DNA of 64,000 nucleotides, taken from the NCBI RefSeq assembly GCF_023283885.1, contig NZ_JAKILA010000007.1:1-64000 (forward strand), in the 5' to 3' direction. The number at the start of each line of letters is the position of its first letter. Within the stretch, counting starts at the first letter, position 1. Positions 1-9,473 of the stretch are shown piece by piece. This DNA comes from Shewanella basaltis. GTDB taxonomy: Bacteria; Pseudomonadota; Gammaproteobacteria; Enterobacterales; Shewanellaceae. Made by a program: the position numbers and the translations under genes. The notes beneath the pieces are model-generated. The model searched no databases. It was given only the letters and a program-made list of their open reading frames with translations, and had not been told where the DNA came from.

Positions 1-1212
1 TGTCGTTATCTAATACATTGCCGGTAGCAACGGTATCTTCAGCGATAGTATTACTGTCATTAACCAGTACCGACGGATCATCAACAGGGGTCACTGTGAT
101 GGTTAATGTCGCGGTAATACCGGTATTGGTGGTGTAAGTGATCACAGGAACGCTGCCGTTCCAGTTTTCATTTGGGGTAAAGGTGTATGAGCCATCTTCA
201 TTGATAACTAAAACGCCACCTTCTAGAGTGACTTCTGTACCGGCATCATAGGTGTCGCCGTTCACTTCAAAGCTGACGACGCTGAGATCAGAATCTGGAT
301 CACTGTCGTTATCTAATACATTGCCGGTAGCAACGGTATCTTCAGCGATAGTATTACTGTCATTAACCAGTACCGACGGATCATCAACAGGGGTCACTGT
401 GATGGTTAATGTCGCGGTAATACCGGTATTGGTGGTGTAAGTGATCACAGGAACGCTGCCGTTCCAGTTTTCATTTGGTGTAAAGGTGTACGAGCCATCA
501 GCATTAAGTACTAAGATACCGCCTTCTAGGGTCACTTCAGTACCGGCATCATAGGTGTCGCCGTTCACTTCAAAGCTGACGATGCTGAGATCTGAGTCTG
601 GATCACTGTCGTTATCTAATACATTGCCGGTAGCAACGGTATCTTCAGCGATAGTATTACTGTCATTAACCAGTACCGACGGATCATCAACAGGGGTCAC
701 TGTGATGGTTAATGTCGCGGTAACACCGGTATTGGTGGTGTAAGTGATCACAGGAACGCTGCCGTTCCAGTTTTCATTTGGTGTAAAGGTGTACGAGCCA
801 TCTTCATTGATAACTAAAACGCCACCTTCTAGAGTGACTTCAGTACCGGCATCATAGGTTTCGCCGTTCACTTCAAAGCTGACGATGCTGAGATCTGAGT
901 CTGGATCACTGTCGTTATCTAATACATTGCCGGTAGCAACGGTATCTTCGGCGATAGTATTACTGTCATTAACCAGTACCGACGGATCATCAACAGGGGT
1001 CACTGTGATGGTTAATGTCGCGGTAACACCGGTATTGGTGGTGTAAGTGATCACAGGAACGCTGCCGTTCCAGTTTTCGTTTGGTGTAAAGGTGTATGAG
1101 CCATCTTCATTGATAACTAAAACGCCACCTTCTAGGGTCACTTCAGTACCGGCATCATAGGTTTCGCCGTTCACTTCAAAGCTGACCACACTTAATGCTG
1201 TATCTGCATCTG
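1..1212 (-). repeat. Tandem 303-bp repeats encoding 101-residue adhesin domains
   Basis: The same sequence recurs at 1, 304, 607 and 910, an exact 303-bp period, and a diverged copy begins near 1213. Copies are almost identical at the DNA level, including silent positions. One unit (about 490-545) carries a patch of clustered differences that changes EGGVLVINEDG to EGGILVLNADG. Near-identity with patchy differences suggests recent expansion or gene conversion. The array continues past the left edge. Confidence 0.95.
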
Positions 1213-1774
1213 TGTCATTGCTTAAAACATTACCTGAAGCAATTTGATCTTCGCTAATTGTGATAGCATCGTTGACTAAAACTGATGGGGAATCGTTTTC
1301 ACCTACGCCTTCTTCTTGAATAACAGCTGTTGGGGCAGCCGCTTGTCCAGTCGTGTCGTAGCCATTATCTGCAAGTGTTTCGCTTCCATCACGGGAAACC
1401 GCAATGTAACCTGAGTTGCCTTGATTAGCTGTTGGTGAGCCTGCGGCCGTTTCAGGTAATTCTTCTGTTGGATCTTCACCAGATGCAATAAGCGCTTGAA
1501 GAGCTTCAATTTCATCTAAAGCCGCTTGATCGACAACTTGATCGTCTTGTGCTGCATTAACAAGCGTGTCATCGCTAGGCAATTCTGAGCTATTAAAGAT
1601 GGTACCATCATCAAAAGTGATAACGAAACTGATGTCTTCGTTACTTAAAACTTTAGCGCCCGCTGGAACGGTTTGGCCGAGTTGCAGCTCAACAGTTTCA
1701 TTATTAATTGTTACGGTCACTTGGCCTTCTGAGGCAGAAAGTATACCATTTTGTGATGTTATCATCGATCCCAT
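1..1774 (-). CDS. bpfA: BpfA/LapA-like giant surface adhesin, N-terminal part (truncated by window edge)
   Basis: At least 591 codons are open from an ATG at 1774 to the left edge, with a GGGAG ribosome site just upstream. The protein has no Sec signal peptide. Residues 1-105 look like the LapA-type retention module, followed by a TAAG motif at residues 109-112. This is the position and sequence at which the periplasmic protease LapG cuts LapA. From about residue 160, 101-residue cadherin/VCBS-like repeats begin, each with VLVNDS, EDT..TGNVL, DGSYTFTP and NWNGSVPVITY blocks. Known LapA/BpfA proteins are type I-secreted, anchored in the outer membrane and promote biofilm under c-di-GMP control. 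The neighbouring hemYXDC order matches the bpfA locus of other Shewanella. The C-terminal RTX part and the export genes lie outside the window. Function is inferred; the family call is firm. Confidence 0.88.
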   Translation of the reverse strand, partial: MGSMITSQNGILSASEGQVTVTINNETVELQLGQTVPAGAKVLSNEDISFVITFDDGTIFNSSELPSDDTLVNAAQDDQVVDQAALDEIEALQALIASGEDPTEELPETAAGSPTANQGNSGYIAVSRDGSETLADNGYDTTGQAAAPTAVIQEEGVGENDSPSVLVNDAITISEDQIASGNVLSNDTDADTALSVVSFEVNGETYDAGTEVTLEGGVLVINEDGSYTFTPNENWNGSVPVITYTTNTGVTATLTITVTPVDDPSVLVNDSNTIAEDTVATGNVLDNDSDPDSDLSIVSFEVNGETYDAGTEVTLEGGVLVINEDGSYTFTPNENWNGSVPVITYTTNTGVTATLTITVTPVDDPSVLVNDSNTIAEDTVATGNVLDNDSDPDSDLSIVSFEVNGDTYDAGTEVTLEGGILVLNADGSYTFTPNENWNGSVPVITYTTNTGITATLTITVTPVDDPSVLVNDSNTIAEDTVATGNVLDNDSDPDSDLSVVSFEVNGDTYDAGTEVTLEGGVLVINEDGSYTFTPNENWNGSVPVITYTTNTGITATLTITVTPVDDPSVLVNDSNTIAEDTVATGNVLDND

Positions 1775-2064
1775 TTGAAGCTCCCAACAGCTTTGATAAA
1801 CCAGATAATTAATACCTAAGTATGTACGATCTTGCGAAACTAGATACTAATACTATTAGTTAAAAAAATTTTTTAACTACAATCTAACAATACTACCACC
1901 TAACACCAATATGGTCAATTTTTTGACGTTACAGGAATATTAAATAAGTATCTGAAAAATAATTTGTTAACTTAAATTGACACAATGTTAGCCGTGTAAG
2001 AATTATACAAAATTTTACTTATGGTATTAGTAATTTTTATCGGCATAGATGAGTAATACTAAAT
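1775..2064 (-). promoter_or_regulatory. AT-rich upstream region of the adhesin gene
   Basis: About 290 bp of very AT-rich non-coding DNA lies between the adhesin start codon and the hemY terminator, enough for a promoter and a long leader. I see no convincing -35/-10 pair or known operator in it. Confidence 0.4.
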
Positions 2065-2091
2065 AAAAAACCGCACAAAATGCGGTTTTTT
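2065..2091 (-). terminator. Rho-independent terminator after hemY
   Basis: A perfect inverted repeat, AAAAAACCGCA with a 5-nt loop and TGCGGTTTTTT, lies 34 bp past the hemY stop. The A and T tracts on both sides would let it work in either direction. It separates the heme operon from the adhesin gene. Confidence 0.85.
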
Positions 2092-2124
2092 ATGTATGTG
2101 AAGATTTAAAATAATACTTAAGTA

Positions 2125-3294
2125 CTAGGTTGTGATTGCGGCCTTGCGATAGCTTTGCGTCGCTGACGTGTTTTCACCAAGTTGCTCTTGCGCTTGAGCA
2201 AGTGCTAACCAAGTTTGTCGCGTAGGTGCTATTCTACAAACGTTTTGCCAATGGAGCTTAGCTTGTTTCGCATCACGTTTTTGCATCGCAAGCTTGGCGA
2301 GACAGGTTTGGAAGTCAGCATCATTTTCATGTGTTGGTTCTAGGCGCTCAATTAATTTATGTATTTCGACATCGTCTGCAGAAATTAAATCTGGTAATGC
2401 GTTAAATAGTGTTGATGATGGTTGTGTTTTTAGTTGTTTACTGAGTAATTTTAAAGCCTTTTCTTTGCGTTTAAAGGCGTTTAAACCATGCGCATAGGTA
2501 ATAACAAGTTGCTCATTGCTACGTTCAGCTTTGCTCAGCCATTGCCAACACTTCTCTAGTTCAGCTTCAGATTCTTTAGCAGCATTTGTCAATAAAATGG
2601 TATTAGTTTGTATTGTTAATGTCGCTAGCTCGTTCTCGCTGAGTAACTTACGTTTAGCGACAATGGGTAATATTAATTTAAGCGCTTGCCAGTCTTGTTG
2701 CTGTTGATAAAGATCCATCGCTAATTTTAAAACAGGAGCACTACTTTTGCTGGTAGGACTAAGTTTATCAACAATGGCTCTTGCTTTAACTAAGTCACCT
2801 TGTTTGATGAAATAGCGTGCCCGAGACGTATTAACAGCCGTTTGAGCAACAGGATTTTTTTCTGCTTGAGTTAAATAGTGATCACGTGCGGTTGTTTTGC
2901 CTTGATAGTGAGCCGCTCGTGCTGCTGCGAATAAGTTTAACAAGGGGATTTCGCCTTGTTGTGCTCCCTTAGCCATTGCTGACTCTGCGGCTGGCCAGTC
3001 TTCTTCGGCAATGGCAAGTGCGCCAATCAAAGTGTGTTTTTTAGCTGCCTTTTTTCGCCACTTAGCAGGTAAATAACGGCTACTTAATATTATATTAAGG
3101 AGCAGTACCAACAGCCATTCAATTAATTGCAGTGCAAAATAAAAGACAATTAAACCAACAACGGCAGCAACCAAACTGGTTTCAATTTGATATTCACCTA
3201 TTGCGATATAAACATAACCACTTTGCCCAATAATGAGCGGGCTTAAACATAACCCAATTAATATAATCAACACATACACTAATGTTTTAATCAT
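2125..3294 (-). CDS. hemY: HemY, TPR-containing inner-membrane protein
   Basis: The 389-residue protein starts with two membrane segments (about 3-23 and 38-65). A soluble TPR-like helical region follows, as in HemY of E. coli. HemY is associated with late heme synthesis, but its exact role is not settled. Its ATG overlaps the hemX stop (ATGA at 3291-3294), so the two are translationally coupled. It is the last gene of hemC-hemD-hemX-hemY, and a strong terminator follows. Confidence 0.93.
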   Translation of the reverse strand: MIKTLVYVLIILIGLCLSPLIIGQSGYVYIAIGEYQIETSLVAAVVGLIVFYFALQLIEWLLVLLLNIILSSRYLPAKWRKKAAKKHTLIGALAIAEEDWPAAESAMAKGAQQGEIPLLNLFAAARAAHYQGKTTARDHYLTQAEKNPVAQTAVNTSRARYFIKQGDLVKARAIVDKLSPTSKSSAPVLKLAMDLYQQQQDWQALKLILPIVAKRKLLSENELATLTIQTNTILLTNAAKESEAELEKCWQWLSKAERSNEQLVITYAHGLNAFKRKEKALKLLSKQLKTQPSSTLFNALPDLISADDVEIHKLIERLEPTHENDADFQTCLAKLAMQKRDAKQAKLHWQNVCRIAPTRQTWLALAQAQEQLGENTSATQSYRKAAITT

Positions 3295-4526
3295 TGTGCA
3301 AGTTCCTCCGCCGGCATGATTTCACCGTAGGTAACCAGTTGTTGAAGCAAGGGTGAGGCTTGGAATTTGTTGAGCGTCACTTTCTCAATTTTGACTTTAG
3401 CAAGCTTATCTAATGCTTCAATAGCCTGCTGGGTTTTTGGATCTGTTAAATCAAAATATTGTTGCAACCATTTGTCAGCTAGCGCAATAGACTGCTGATA
3501 ATTAGTTTGGTCAAAGCGGTATAAAGACAGCTGTGCTTGCAGCAATTTATTACGAATATTTTCGACCAAATACCATTGTTGCTCTGGTGATAACAGTGGT
3601 TCTAAATCCGTGGTACGTTTACGGATGGTGATAAAACCGTCGGTGAGATCATGCCAGGTACGCGCGAGGTTTTGTTGCCAGTCGTCAATTGAGTTTGTAA
3701 TTGGCTGTGTGCCAGATCCCTTGGCAAAATTTTCGTTTGCTCGGTTCAGTGGCAATAGCGTTAGACTGTCGATAACGGTGTCTAATTCAAAAATAGTATT
3801 GGTAATATCAGTGGTTTTTAATGTTTTTACTTTGTTTATGTCATCCGCTAACGCTTTACGTAAAGCGGTTAACGCAGGATCTTTCATTGCACTGATACGT
3901 TCATCTGCTGATTGCAATAGGCCCATTGCAGTTTGTGGGTCATTTTCTAGCCACAGTTTTCTACCGGCCATTCGCACTAGATATTCAGCTTCAGAAGCCA
4001 TCCAATGATTAGGGCTACGTTGAGCAATAACGTTGACACGCTCTTGTAATAACTTAGTTGATTGTTGAAGCTCAGCAAGCTTGGCATACGCTTTGGTATC
4101 GTTAAGTTGCTGCTGTTCTAATGTTGACAAGCGTTTATTGCTAGTCATTTCAACTTGTTGTATTTCATACTTTAATGATTGATTTTGCTTGACTTGCTCG
4201 GAGATGTTTTTCCCTAATTGAGCTTGACTACCGTCTTGCTTATCTAATTGTAAATAAAGCCAATAGCAGCCTAAGGTTGCAGTAATCGCTATCACTAAAC
4301 TCAATAGCACGCCAAGCCTAATCCACCAAGAACTGGATTGGCGATGGCCTTGCTGATTCGTGGGTGTGCTTTTGCTCTGCTCATGCGGCTTATTTTTGCC
4401 AGTTGAGGATTGGTTCGTTTGAGTTTTTTTGGCCGTTGCAGGCTTTTCATCAGCGCTAGGAGCAGGAGAGATGATTTTCTCTTCCTGGTTTGCTGGTGAG
4501 TTTGGATCTTTTTTATTGTTTTCCAT
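3291..4526 (-). CDS. hemX: HemX, membrane protein of the hem operon
   Basis: The 411-residue protein begins with a hydrophilic, Lys/Gln/Ser-rich cytoplasmic segment (1-70). One membrane helix (about 75-97) and a coiled-coil-like Gln/Lys-rich stretch follow, then a helical domain with WYLVENIRNKLLQAQ and FDLTDPKTQQA. This is the HemX layout; HemX was once called a uroporphyrinogen-III C-methyltransferase, but it lacks that enzyme's fold. I chose ATG 4526 because AAGGA lies 7 nt upstream; an earlier in-frame start 27 bp upstream has no such site. It overlaps hemY by 4 bp. Confidence 0.92.
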   Translation of the reverse strand: MENNKKDPNSPANQEEKIISPAPSADEKPATAKKTQTNQSSTGKNKPHEQSKSTPTNQQGHRQSSSWWIRLGVLLSLVIAITATLGCYWLYLQLDKQDGSQAQLGKNISEQVKQNQSLKYEIQQVEMTSNKRLSTLEQQQLNDTKAYAKLAELQQSTKLLQERVNVIAQRSPNHWMASEAEYLVRMAGRKLWLENDPQTAMGLLQSADERISAMKDPALTALRKALADDINKVKTLKTTDITNTIFELDTVIDSLTLLPLNRANENFAKGSGTQPITNSIDDWQQNLARTWHDLTDGFITIRKRTTDLEPLLSPEQQWYLVENIRNKLLQAQLSLYRFDQTNYQQSIALADKWLQQYFDLTDPKTQQAIEALDKLAKVKIEKVTLNKFQASPLLQQLVTYGEIMPAEELAQ

Positions 4527-4601
4527 GAACAGTCCTTGAAAGCAAAAATACAACCAATAAAAGCAATGTTAATTAATGCATGTCGATGCTACATAACAAT
4601 A

Positions 4602-5327
4602 TCATAACAAATTTATGCCCAAACTCGTAAGTGTCGCTTGAGTATTTGCTCCATTTGCATTGGTAATATGGCTTAATCCCATTGCTTTTGCTTGTATTTC
4701 GACGCGATTACTGGGGACTATGATATGACATGAGCGTAACCATGCAAATGATTCTTTTGGCGCAAGGTTAACTAGGTTGGATAATATTTCACCGCTGGTG
4801 ACCACAATGGTGTCAATACCAAATGATTGCCATTGCCGGTAGATGTCATGACCGTTAAGCGCTGGTGTTGTGCGTTGATACACTTGCCAGTAGTTGACCT
4901 TGGCGCCACGTGCGGTTAATTGCTCTGCTAATGTTTCTCTGCCACCGACACCACGAATAATCAGAAAGTTTTGGTTTTCAACATGTTGTAGTTGTGGCAA
5001 AGACAGCAGTCCTTCACTGTCTTGGCTTGAGTCTGGGGATGTATAGGCATGAATATTAAATTGTGAGAGGCTATCAGTCGTGGCCTGACCGACGGCAAAA
5101 TAACGACAATGACTTGGAAAGTGCTGCAATTTTTGAGCTGCAAACTTTACGGCATTGGTACTAATAAACAGTAAATTATCTGTGTGGAGCAGACTCGATT
5201 GATTGAATGCTTCGCTTGTTGCTGTGATGTCGAGTAAAGGCGTAACAAGATAAGCAACTCCGTTGAGTGCGAGTTGCTCCTCCATTGCTTGATTGCGCCC
5301 TTGTGGGCGCGTTAGCAAGACTTTCAT
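4602..5327 (-). CDS. hemD: Uroporphyrinogen-III synthase
   Basis: This 241-residue protein closes and inverts ring D of hydroxymethylbilane, the step after HemC in tetrapyrrole synthesis. It has the expected start (MKVLLTRPQGRN), a central FLIIRGVGGRETL segment and the late TSGEILSNL motif that line the cleft between the two HemD domains. The family is poorly conserved in sequence, so position is the stronger support: it begins 23 bp after hemC and is followed by hemX. Confidence 0.95.
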   Translation of the reverse strand: MKVLLTRPQGRNQAMEEQLALNGVAYLVTPLLDITATSEAFNQSSLLHTDNLLFISTNAVKFAAQKLQHFPSHCRYFAVGQATTDSLSQFNIHAYTSPDSSQDSEGLLSLPQLQHVENQNFLIIRGVGGRETLAEQLTARGAKVNYWQVYQRTTPALNGHDIYRQWQSFGIDTIVVTSGEILSNLVNLAPKESFAWLRSCHIIVPSNRVEIQAKAMGLSHITNANGANTQATLTSLGINLL

Positions 5328-5350
5328 TTTTATTATCTCATTGCCATAAG

Positions 5351-6280
5351 TTAGCTGGCATATACAGCATCTAAAATGGTTTTAGCGCCTCGACTTAATA
5401 AATCATCAGCTAATGCCTGGCCTAGGGTTACCGCATCTGTTTTAAGGCCAGAGACTGTGCCATGAATAATGTGGCTGCCATCTGGATTACCCACTAAACC
5501 ACGTAAAGTTAACGTATCGCCATCGATTTCTGCAAATGCACCAATAGGAACCTGACAGCCGCCTTCTAAGCGAGTGTTCATGGCACGTTCAGCAAGTACT
5601 CTGTAACGTGTTTCTAGATGTTCAAGAGGGGCCAATAGTGCTTTTACGCGCTCGTCATCAGTACGACACTCAATTCCTACAGCACCTTGCCCATTCGCTG
5701 GCAGTGACTCTTCGGCAGAAATAAAGCTGGCAATACGATCATTAAGTTTTAAACGGATAAGGCCTGCAGCAGCAAGAATAATGGCGTCGTAGTCTCCACT
5801 GTCGAGTTTAGCTAAACGCGTGCCGACATTACCACGTAAGTCTTTAATGATTAAATCTGGTCGAGCAGCACGAATTTGACATTGGCGACGTAAGCTTGAA
5901 GTGCCCACTACAGCGCCCTGAGGTAGTTCGTTAATCGCTTTGTAGTTGTTTGAAACAAACGCATCACGTGGGTCTTCGCGCTCACAAATGACTTGTAATC
6001 CTAATCCATCAGGAAAATCGACCGGCACGTCTTTCATTGAATGGACCGCAATGTCTGCACGATTCTCTAACATGGCGACTTCAAGTTCTTTTACAAATAA
6101 GCCTTTACCGCCCACTTTTGCTAATGGAGTATCAAGAATGACATCACCTTTGGTGCTCATGGGCAGTAGTTCAACCCGTAATCCTGGGTGGAGACGTTCA
6201 AGCTCAGCTTGAACAAATTCTGCTTGCCACATAGCCAGTGGACTTTTACGGGTTGCAATACGAATTACATTTTCAGACAT
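5351..6280 (-). CDS. hemC: Porphobilinogen deaminase (hydroxymethylbilane synthase)
   Basis: The 309-residue enzyme joins four porphobilinogen units into hydroxymethylbilane in the cytosol. It begins [17 protein letters not shown] and contains [17 protein letters not shown] and [10 protein letters not shown]. The cofactor-attachment cysteine is C242 in [10 protein letters not shown], the same number as in E. coli. It is the first gene of hemCDXY and diverges from cyaA, as in enterobacteria. Confidence 0.98.
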   Translation of the reverse strand: MSENVIRIATRKSPLAMWQAEFVQAELERLHPGLRVELLPMSTKGDVILDTPLAKVGGKGLFVKELEVAMLENRADIAVHSMKDVPVDFPDGLGLQVICEREDPRDAFVSNNYKAINELPQGAVVGTSSLRRQCQIRAARPDLIIKDLRGNVGTRLAKLDSGDYDAIILAAAGLIRLKLNDRIASFISAEESLPANGQGAVGIECRTDDERVKALLAPLEHLETRYRVLAERAMNTRLEGGCQVPIGAFAEIDGDTLTLRGLVGNPDGSHIIHGTVSGLKTDAVTLGQALADDLLSRGAKTILDAVYAS

Positions 6281-6556
6281 AGTAGTAAATCCAAGTCAGA
6301 TAGCCTTAGTTAAGCTAATGCTATCATTGCCTAAGCTTGGATGTAACAAATCGATGCTAATTGTTTGAAGTCTGTAGTGCTTATTGGTCTTGTTGATATC
6401 TTTTTAGTGTAAGTTAATGGGTGATTCAATGTTACGATGATCACAGTTTTGATATAATTGTGATGTCCAACATTGCTTTATTAGTGGTAAATTCAATTAT
6501 CATTAGTGTTAGCTCTGTTACGTATGCATTTAGCGAAAGATATAAGGAAGTAAGCT
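6281..6556. promoter_or_regulatory. Divergent hemC/cyaA promoter region
   Basis: This 276-bp non-coding region separates the two divergent starts and must hold promoters in both directions. The cyaA side contains a candidate CRP site and a perfect TATAAT (listed separately). I did not identify the hemC promoter. Confidence 0.6.
6430..6458 (+). promoter_or_regulatory. cyaA promoter with candidate CRP-cAMP site
   Basis: TGTTACGATGATCACA (6430-6445) matches the CRP consensus TGTGA-N6-TCACA with one mismatch. A perfect -10 hexamer TATAAT lies at 6453-6458, 7 bp further on, so CRP bound here would cover the -35 region. E. coli cyaA is also repressed by CRP-cAMP at its promoter. Direct repression here is inferred. 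Confidence 0.6.
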
Positions 6557-9019
6557 TTGGCAATTGTCACGGCATGTCATCAACAAGCATTAGCTCAGCA
6601 GCTTAATCGTATTCGAATGGCGCGAGTACTGAGTGTGCTGCCTCAAGCGCAACAGCAGTTATTTCATCTAATCCCGTTAATGTTGCAAGTTAACCATGCT
6701 GACTTACCCGGTGCCTTGAATGAGAATACGCCTTGTGGCATCGACTATTTTTCGTTGAGTGACGAGGCAATCGCAGCGTGTAAAGCCATGTCATTGCCTA
6801 TCCCAACAGTGCTACAGCCTAACTCGATGGCCTTTGAAGGCGTTTATGCCATGGGCAGTTCGGCAAGTTTTGGCCAAAATCAGCAAAGTGATATTGATGT
6901 GTGGCTGGTGTATAAACACGGGCTAACCCAGGCAGAGCTAAACTTAGTCAATGATAAAAACAAACTATTGACAGATTGGTTTGCCAGTTTTGATTTTGAA
7001 GTTAATTTTTACCTTGTGCACCCAATGCAATTTCGTGACTCAAACGTATGTGAGAGCGGTCAATCTCTGGGTTTAGAGCACAGTGGCAGTAGCCAACATT
7101 GGTTATTGCTCGAGGAATTTTATCGGACACACATTTGTTTAGCGGGCAAAACCGTTGCATGGTGGCCAAGTGCCAGTCAGCACGCTACTGCACAATATCC
7201 GCATTTATTGTATCTAGGCGATGTCACGTCGTTACCAGCAGCAGAATACTTTGGTGCCTCGTTATGGCAGTTATACAAAGGGCTAAATAAGCCTCATAAA
7301 GCATTGTTGAAAGTTTTACTGCTTGAGACGTACGCGGCTGAGTACCCTAATACAACGCTTATTACACAACAAATTTGGCAATTGTGTGAGCAGCAAAATT
7401 TTAGTTGTGATAACGACGCTTATTTGCTGCTTTATTACAGAATTGAACAATATTTATTAGCACAAGAAGATCATCATCGTTTAGAAATAGTGAGACGTTG
7501 CTTTTACTTAAAGTCAGGGGTGATGTTATCGCAACTCTCTTTGCAAAATGAGCATGATTGGCGTGCTCATAAAATGAGGCAGTTAGTGGCTCAATGGCAC
7601 TGGAGTCCAGAGTTAATAGCTGCGTTAGATAACAGCCCTAATTGGCACTCTGGACAGCTTAAATGGTTTAATCAGCAATTAAGCGAATTACTCCTCACCA
7701 GTTATAAAAATTTACTGCAATTTGCTTCTACCCAAGCGTTAAGTGATCGTATGCGTGTAGAAGAACTCGGTTTACTTGCGCGTAAGTTACACACCTATTT
7801 TAGTGATGATGACCATATACTGCAGCCGCTCAATCGGTTGTGGAGTTTGTCTATTCAAGAGCCTCAATTAGTTGTTCGCTATTGTGAGGCGTCTACTCGA
7901 TTTTATCTCTACCGCCAGATGCCACCAGAAAGTGTCGCCTCAGAAGATGAGCTTTGCGATTCGTTGGCGAGCATTCATGCAAACCAGGTGATTCATGATG
8001 CAGACAATGTGTGTAGCCTTGTTTCGTGGGCAGTAATGAACGGCCTTGCCACAGCGGATACTAAGTGGACACAAGTGGGGAGAGGGCGCCGCCGCGCGGA
8101 TAAACTTGGGTATTTAAGCCGTAAACTGATCCCTGTTTTACATAATGTGCCTATGGTGTCAAAACGCCATTTATGTGAGCCCTGGTTTTATCAAAAAATT
8201 GTATTTGTGGTTAACGTTGATGATGACCCAACAGTAAACTGGCAGGGACAAGAATTGATGTTTGATTATCTTGACCTTAATGTGTTGTCGTTTGGTCGTG
8301 ATAAAACCAACCTGATATCTTCGGTTGCGGTGGTGTGTTTAAACAGTTGGGGTGAATGGCACAGTCACCGTTTTCATGGTGATACCGCATTATTAGAAGC
8401 GATTTCGTTTATTGTTTTGGGGTTAAAACGATCTGACGATAAGGTGGATTTGTCTATTATTAGTTGCTCGGCAAAATTGAAGCAGCCAATTTTTAATCAG
8501 CTTAAAGGGCTGTTATTTCGCTGTTATGGCTTGATGAAAAAAGTCAGTCAAACAAACACCTTAATGCATCAAATTACCGTGGGTGAATTTCGGTATGGCA
8601 TGTACTTCAATTCATTAGGAATGATGTACCGCAAAATTGATACTACAGTGAAAAAAGACTTGGTGGAAAATTTGGTCTTAGCAAGGCCAGAACTAATTGA
8701 TGATCCTTATGCCAGTGTTCCTTCGGTTATTCAGCAATTTGTAGCCACAGGTGCAAAGCAATATTTTTTGCGAGAGCGAAATGAAATATTAGATGTCTTT
8801 ATTGTTGATGAAAATAATCAGCTTACACAAAAGCAATATCAACATGTCAGCATGAAAGACTTTGTCGGCAAAGAAAGCCATTTGTATGTATTTAATCAGC
8901 GACAGCAGCGTTTACCCGTATTTAATATGCCGCAGTTTTTTCAGCTTTGCAGAATAGAAGGCGAGTTACAGGTTCACCCTTTTGGGTTATCCGATGATGA
9001 AATGGGAACGGCATTTTAG
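6557..9019 (+). CDS. cyaA: Class I adenylate cyclase
   Basis: The 820-residue enzyme makes cAMP from ATP for CRP signalling. The N-terminal nucleotidyltransferase-like domain has G100-S101 and the SDIDVW segment with metal-binding aspartates D112 and D114. The long C-terminal part matches the class I cyclase regulatory half. Translation starts at TTG 6557, supported by AAGGAAG at 6544-6550. E. coli cyaA also uses a rare UUG start, thought to limit expression. It stands divergent to hemC and convergent with cyaY, a layout shared with E. coli. Confidence 0.97.
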   Translation: MAIVTACHQQALAQQLNRIRMARVLSVLPQAQQQLFHLIPLMLQVNHADLPGALNENTPCGIDYFSLSDEAIAACKAMSLPIPTVLQPNSMAFEGVYAMGSSASFGQNQQSDIDVWLVYKHGLTQAELNLVNDKNKLLTDWFASFDFEVNFYLVHPMQFRDSNVCESGQSLGLEHSGSSQHWLLLEEFYRTHICLAGKTVAWWPSASQHATAQYPHLLYLGDVTSLPAAEYFGASLWQLYKGLNKPHKALLKVLLLETYAAEYPNTTLITQQIWQLCEQQNFSCDNDAYLLLYYRIEQYLLAQEDHHRLEIVRRCFYLKSGVMLSQLSLQNEHDWRAHKMRQLVAQWHWSPELIAALDNSPNWHSGQLKWFNQQLSELLLTSYKNLLQFASTQALSDRMRVEELGLLARKLHTYFSDDDHILQPLNRLWSLSIQEPQLVVRYCEASTRFYLYRQMPPESVASEDELCDSLASIHANQVIHDADNVCSLVSWAVMNGLATADTKWTQVGRGRRRADKLGYLSRKLIPVLHNVPMVSKRHLCEPWFYQKIVFVVNVDDDPTVNWQGQELMFDYLDLNVLSFGRDKTNLISSVAVVCLNSWGEWHSHRFHGDTALLEAISFIVLGLKRSDDKVDLSIISCSAKLKQPIFNQLKGLLFRCYGLMKKVSQTNTLMHQITVGEFRYGMYFNSLGMMYRKIDTTVKKDLVENLVLARPELIDDPYASVPSVIQQFVATGAKQYFLRERNEILDVFIVDENNQLTQKQYQHVSMKDFVGKESHLYVFNQRQQRLPVFNMPQFFQLCRIEGELQVHPFGLSDDEMGTAF

Positions 9020-9041
9020 CCAATGACGCAGTAGACACCAA

Positions 9042-9069
9042 AATGGGCTCAGTGATTGCCGAGCCCATT
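9042..9069. terminator. Stem-loop between convergent cyaA and cyaY
   Basis: AATGGGCTC and GAGCCCATT form a 9-bp perfect stem with a 10-nt loop between the two convergent stop codons. It lacks a clear T tract, so it may be a weak or Rho-assisted terminator, or a 3'-end stabiliser. Confidence 0.5.
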
Positions 9070-9076
9070 GAGTATG

Positions 9077-9406
9077 CTAAATATCTAGCTCAATACCACT
9101 TTGCTTTTTGATTGAATCAATAACAAAAGGCATAAACTCCAAACTGTTACGAGTGTCTAGCCATTTACCATCAGTGTAATTGAAGTGAAAACCGCCAAAC
9201 TTTGTTGCTATCCATATTTCATGAAGCGGCTCTTGCTTGTTGATCACGATTTGCGAACCATCTTCAAAAGACAATTGCAACACGTTACCGCTCGCGTCAA
9301 TATCGACATCGGCATCTTGCTCATCAATCGCTCGTTCAACAGCGTTATCAATCTCGCCAAACATTTCATCTGCTAATCGATGAAATTCAGTATCTGTCAT
9401 TGCCAT
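9077..9406 (-). CDS. cyaY: CyaY, bacterial frataxin
   Basis: The 109-residue protein matches CyaY in length and in FHRLADEMF, the acidic first helix and strand ([12 protein letters not shown]), the [15 protein letters not shown] core and the [14 protein letters not shown] segment. Frataxins bind iron through the acidic ridge and tune IscS-dependent Fe-S cluster assembly in the cytosol. The start may be 9406, with AGGA 9-10 nt upstream, or the second in-frame ATG at 9400. It stands alone between cyaA and lptM. Confidence 0.95.
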   Translation of the reverse strand: MAMTDTEFHRLADEMFGEIDNAVERAIDEQDADVDIDASGNVLQLSFEDGSQIVINKQEPLHEIWIATKFGGFHFNYTDGKWLDTRNSLEFMPFVIDSIKKQSGIELDI

Positions 9407-9473
9407 GCATTTCTATCCTTTGCTTTCTGCGTTATGAATGCGATTATAAGACCATTATTCACTAGATGCACAG

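Noticed and set aside
252-743. Two near-identical 62-codon plus-strand frames 303 bp apart
   Set aside because: They are antisense shadows of the tandem adhesin repeats; the minus-strand frame is continuous and has clear domains.
3610-4008. 132-codon plus-strand frame inside hemX
   Set aside because: It lies wholly antisense to a well-supported gene and shows no family features.
6421-6606. 61-codon plus-strand frame upstream of cyaA as a leader peptide
   Set aside because: It begins before the predicted promoter -10, has no ribosome site and overlaps the cyaA start.
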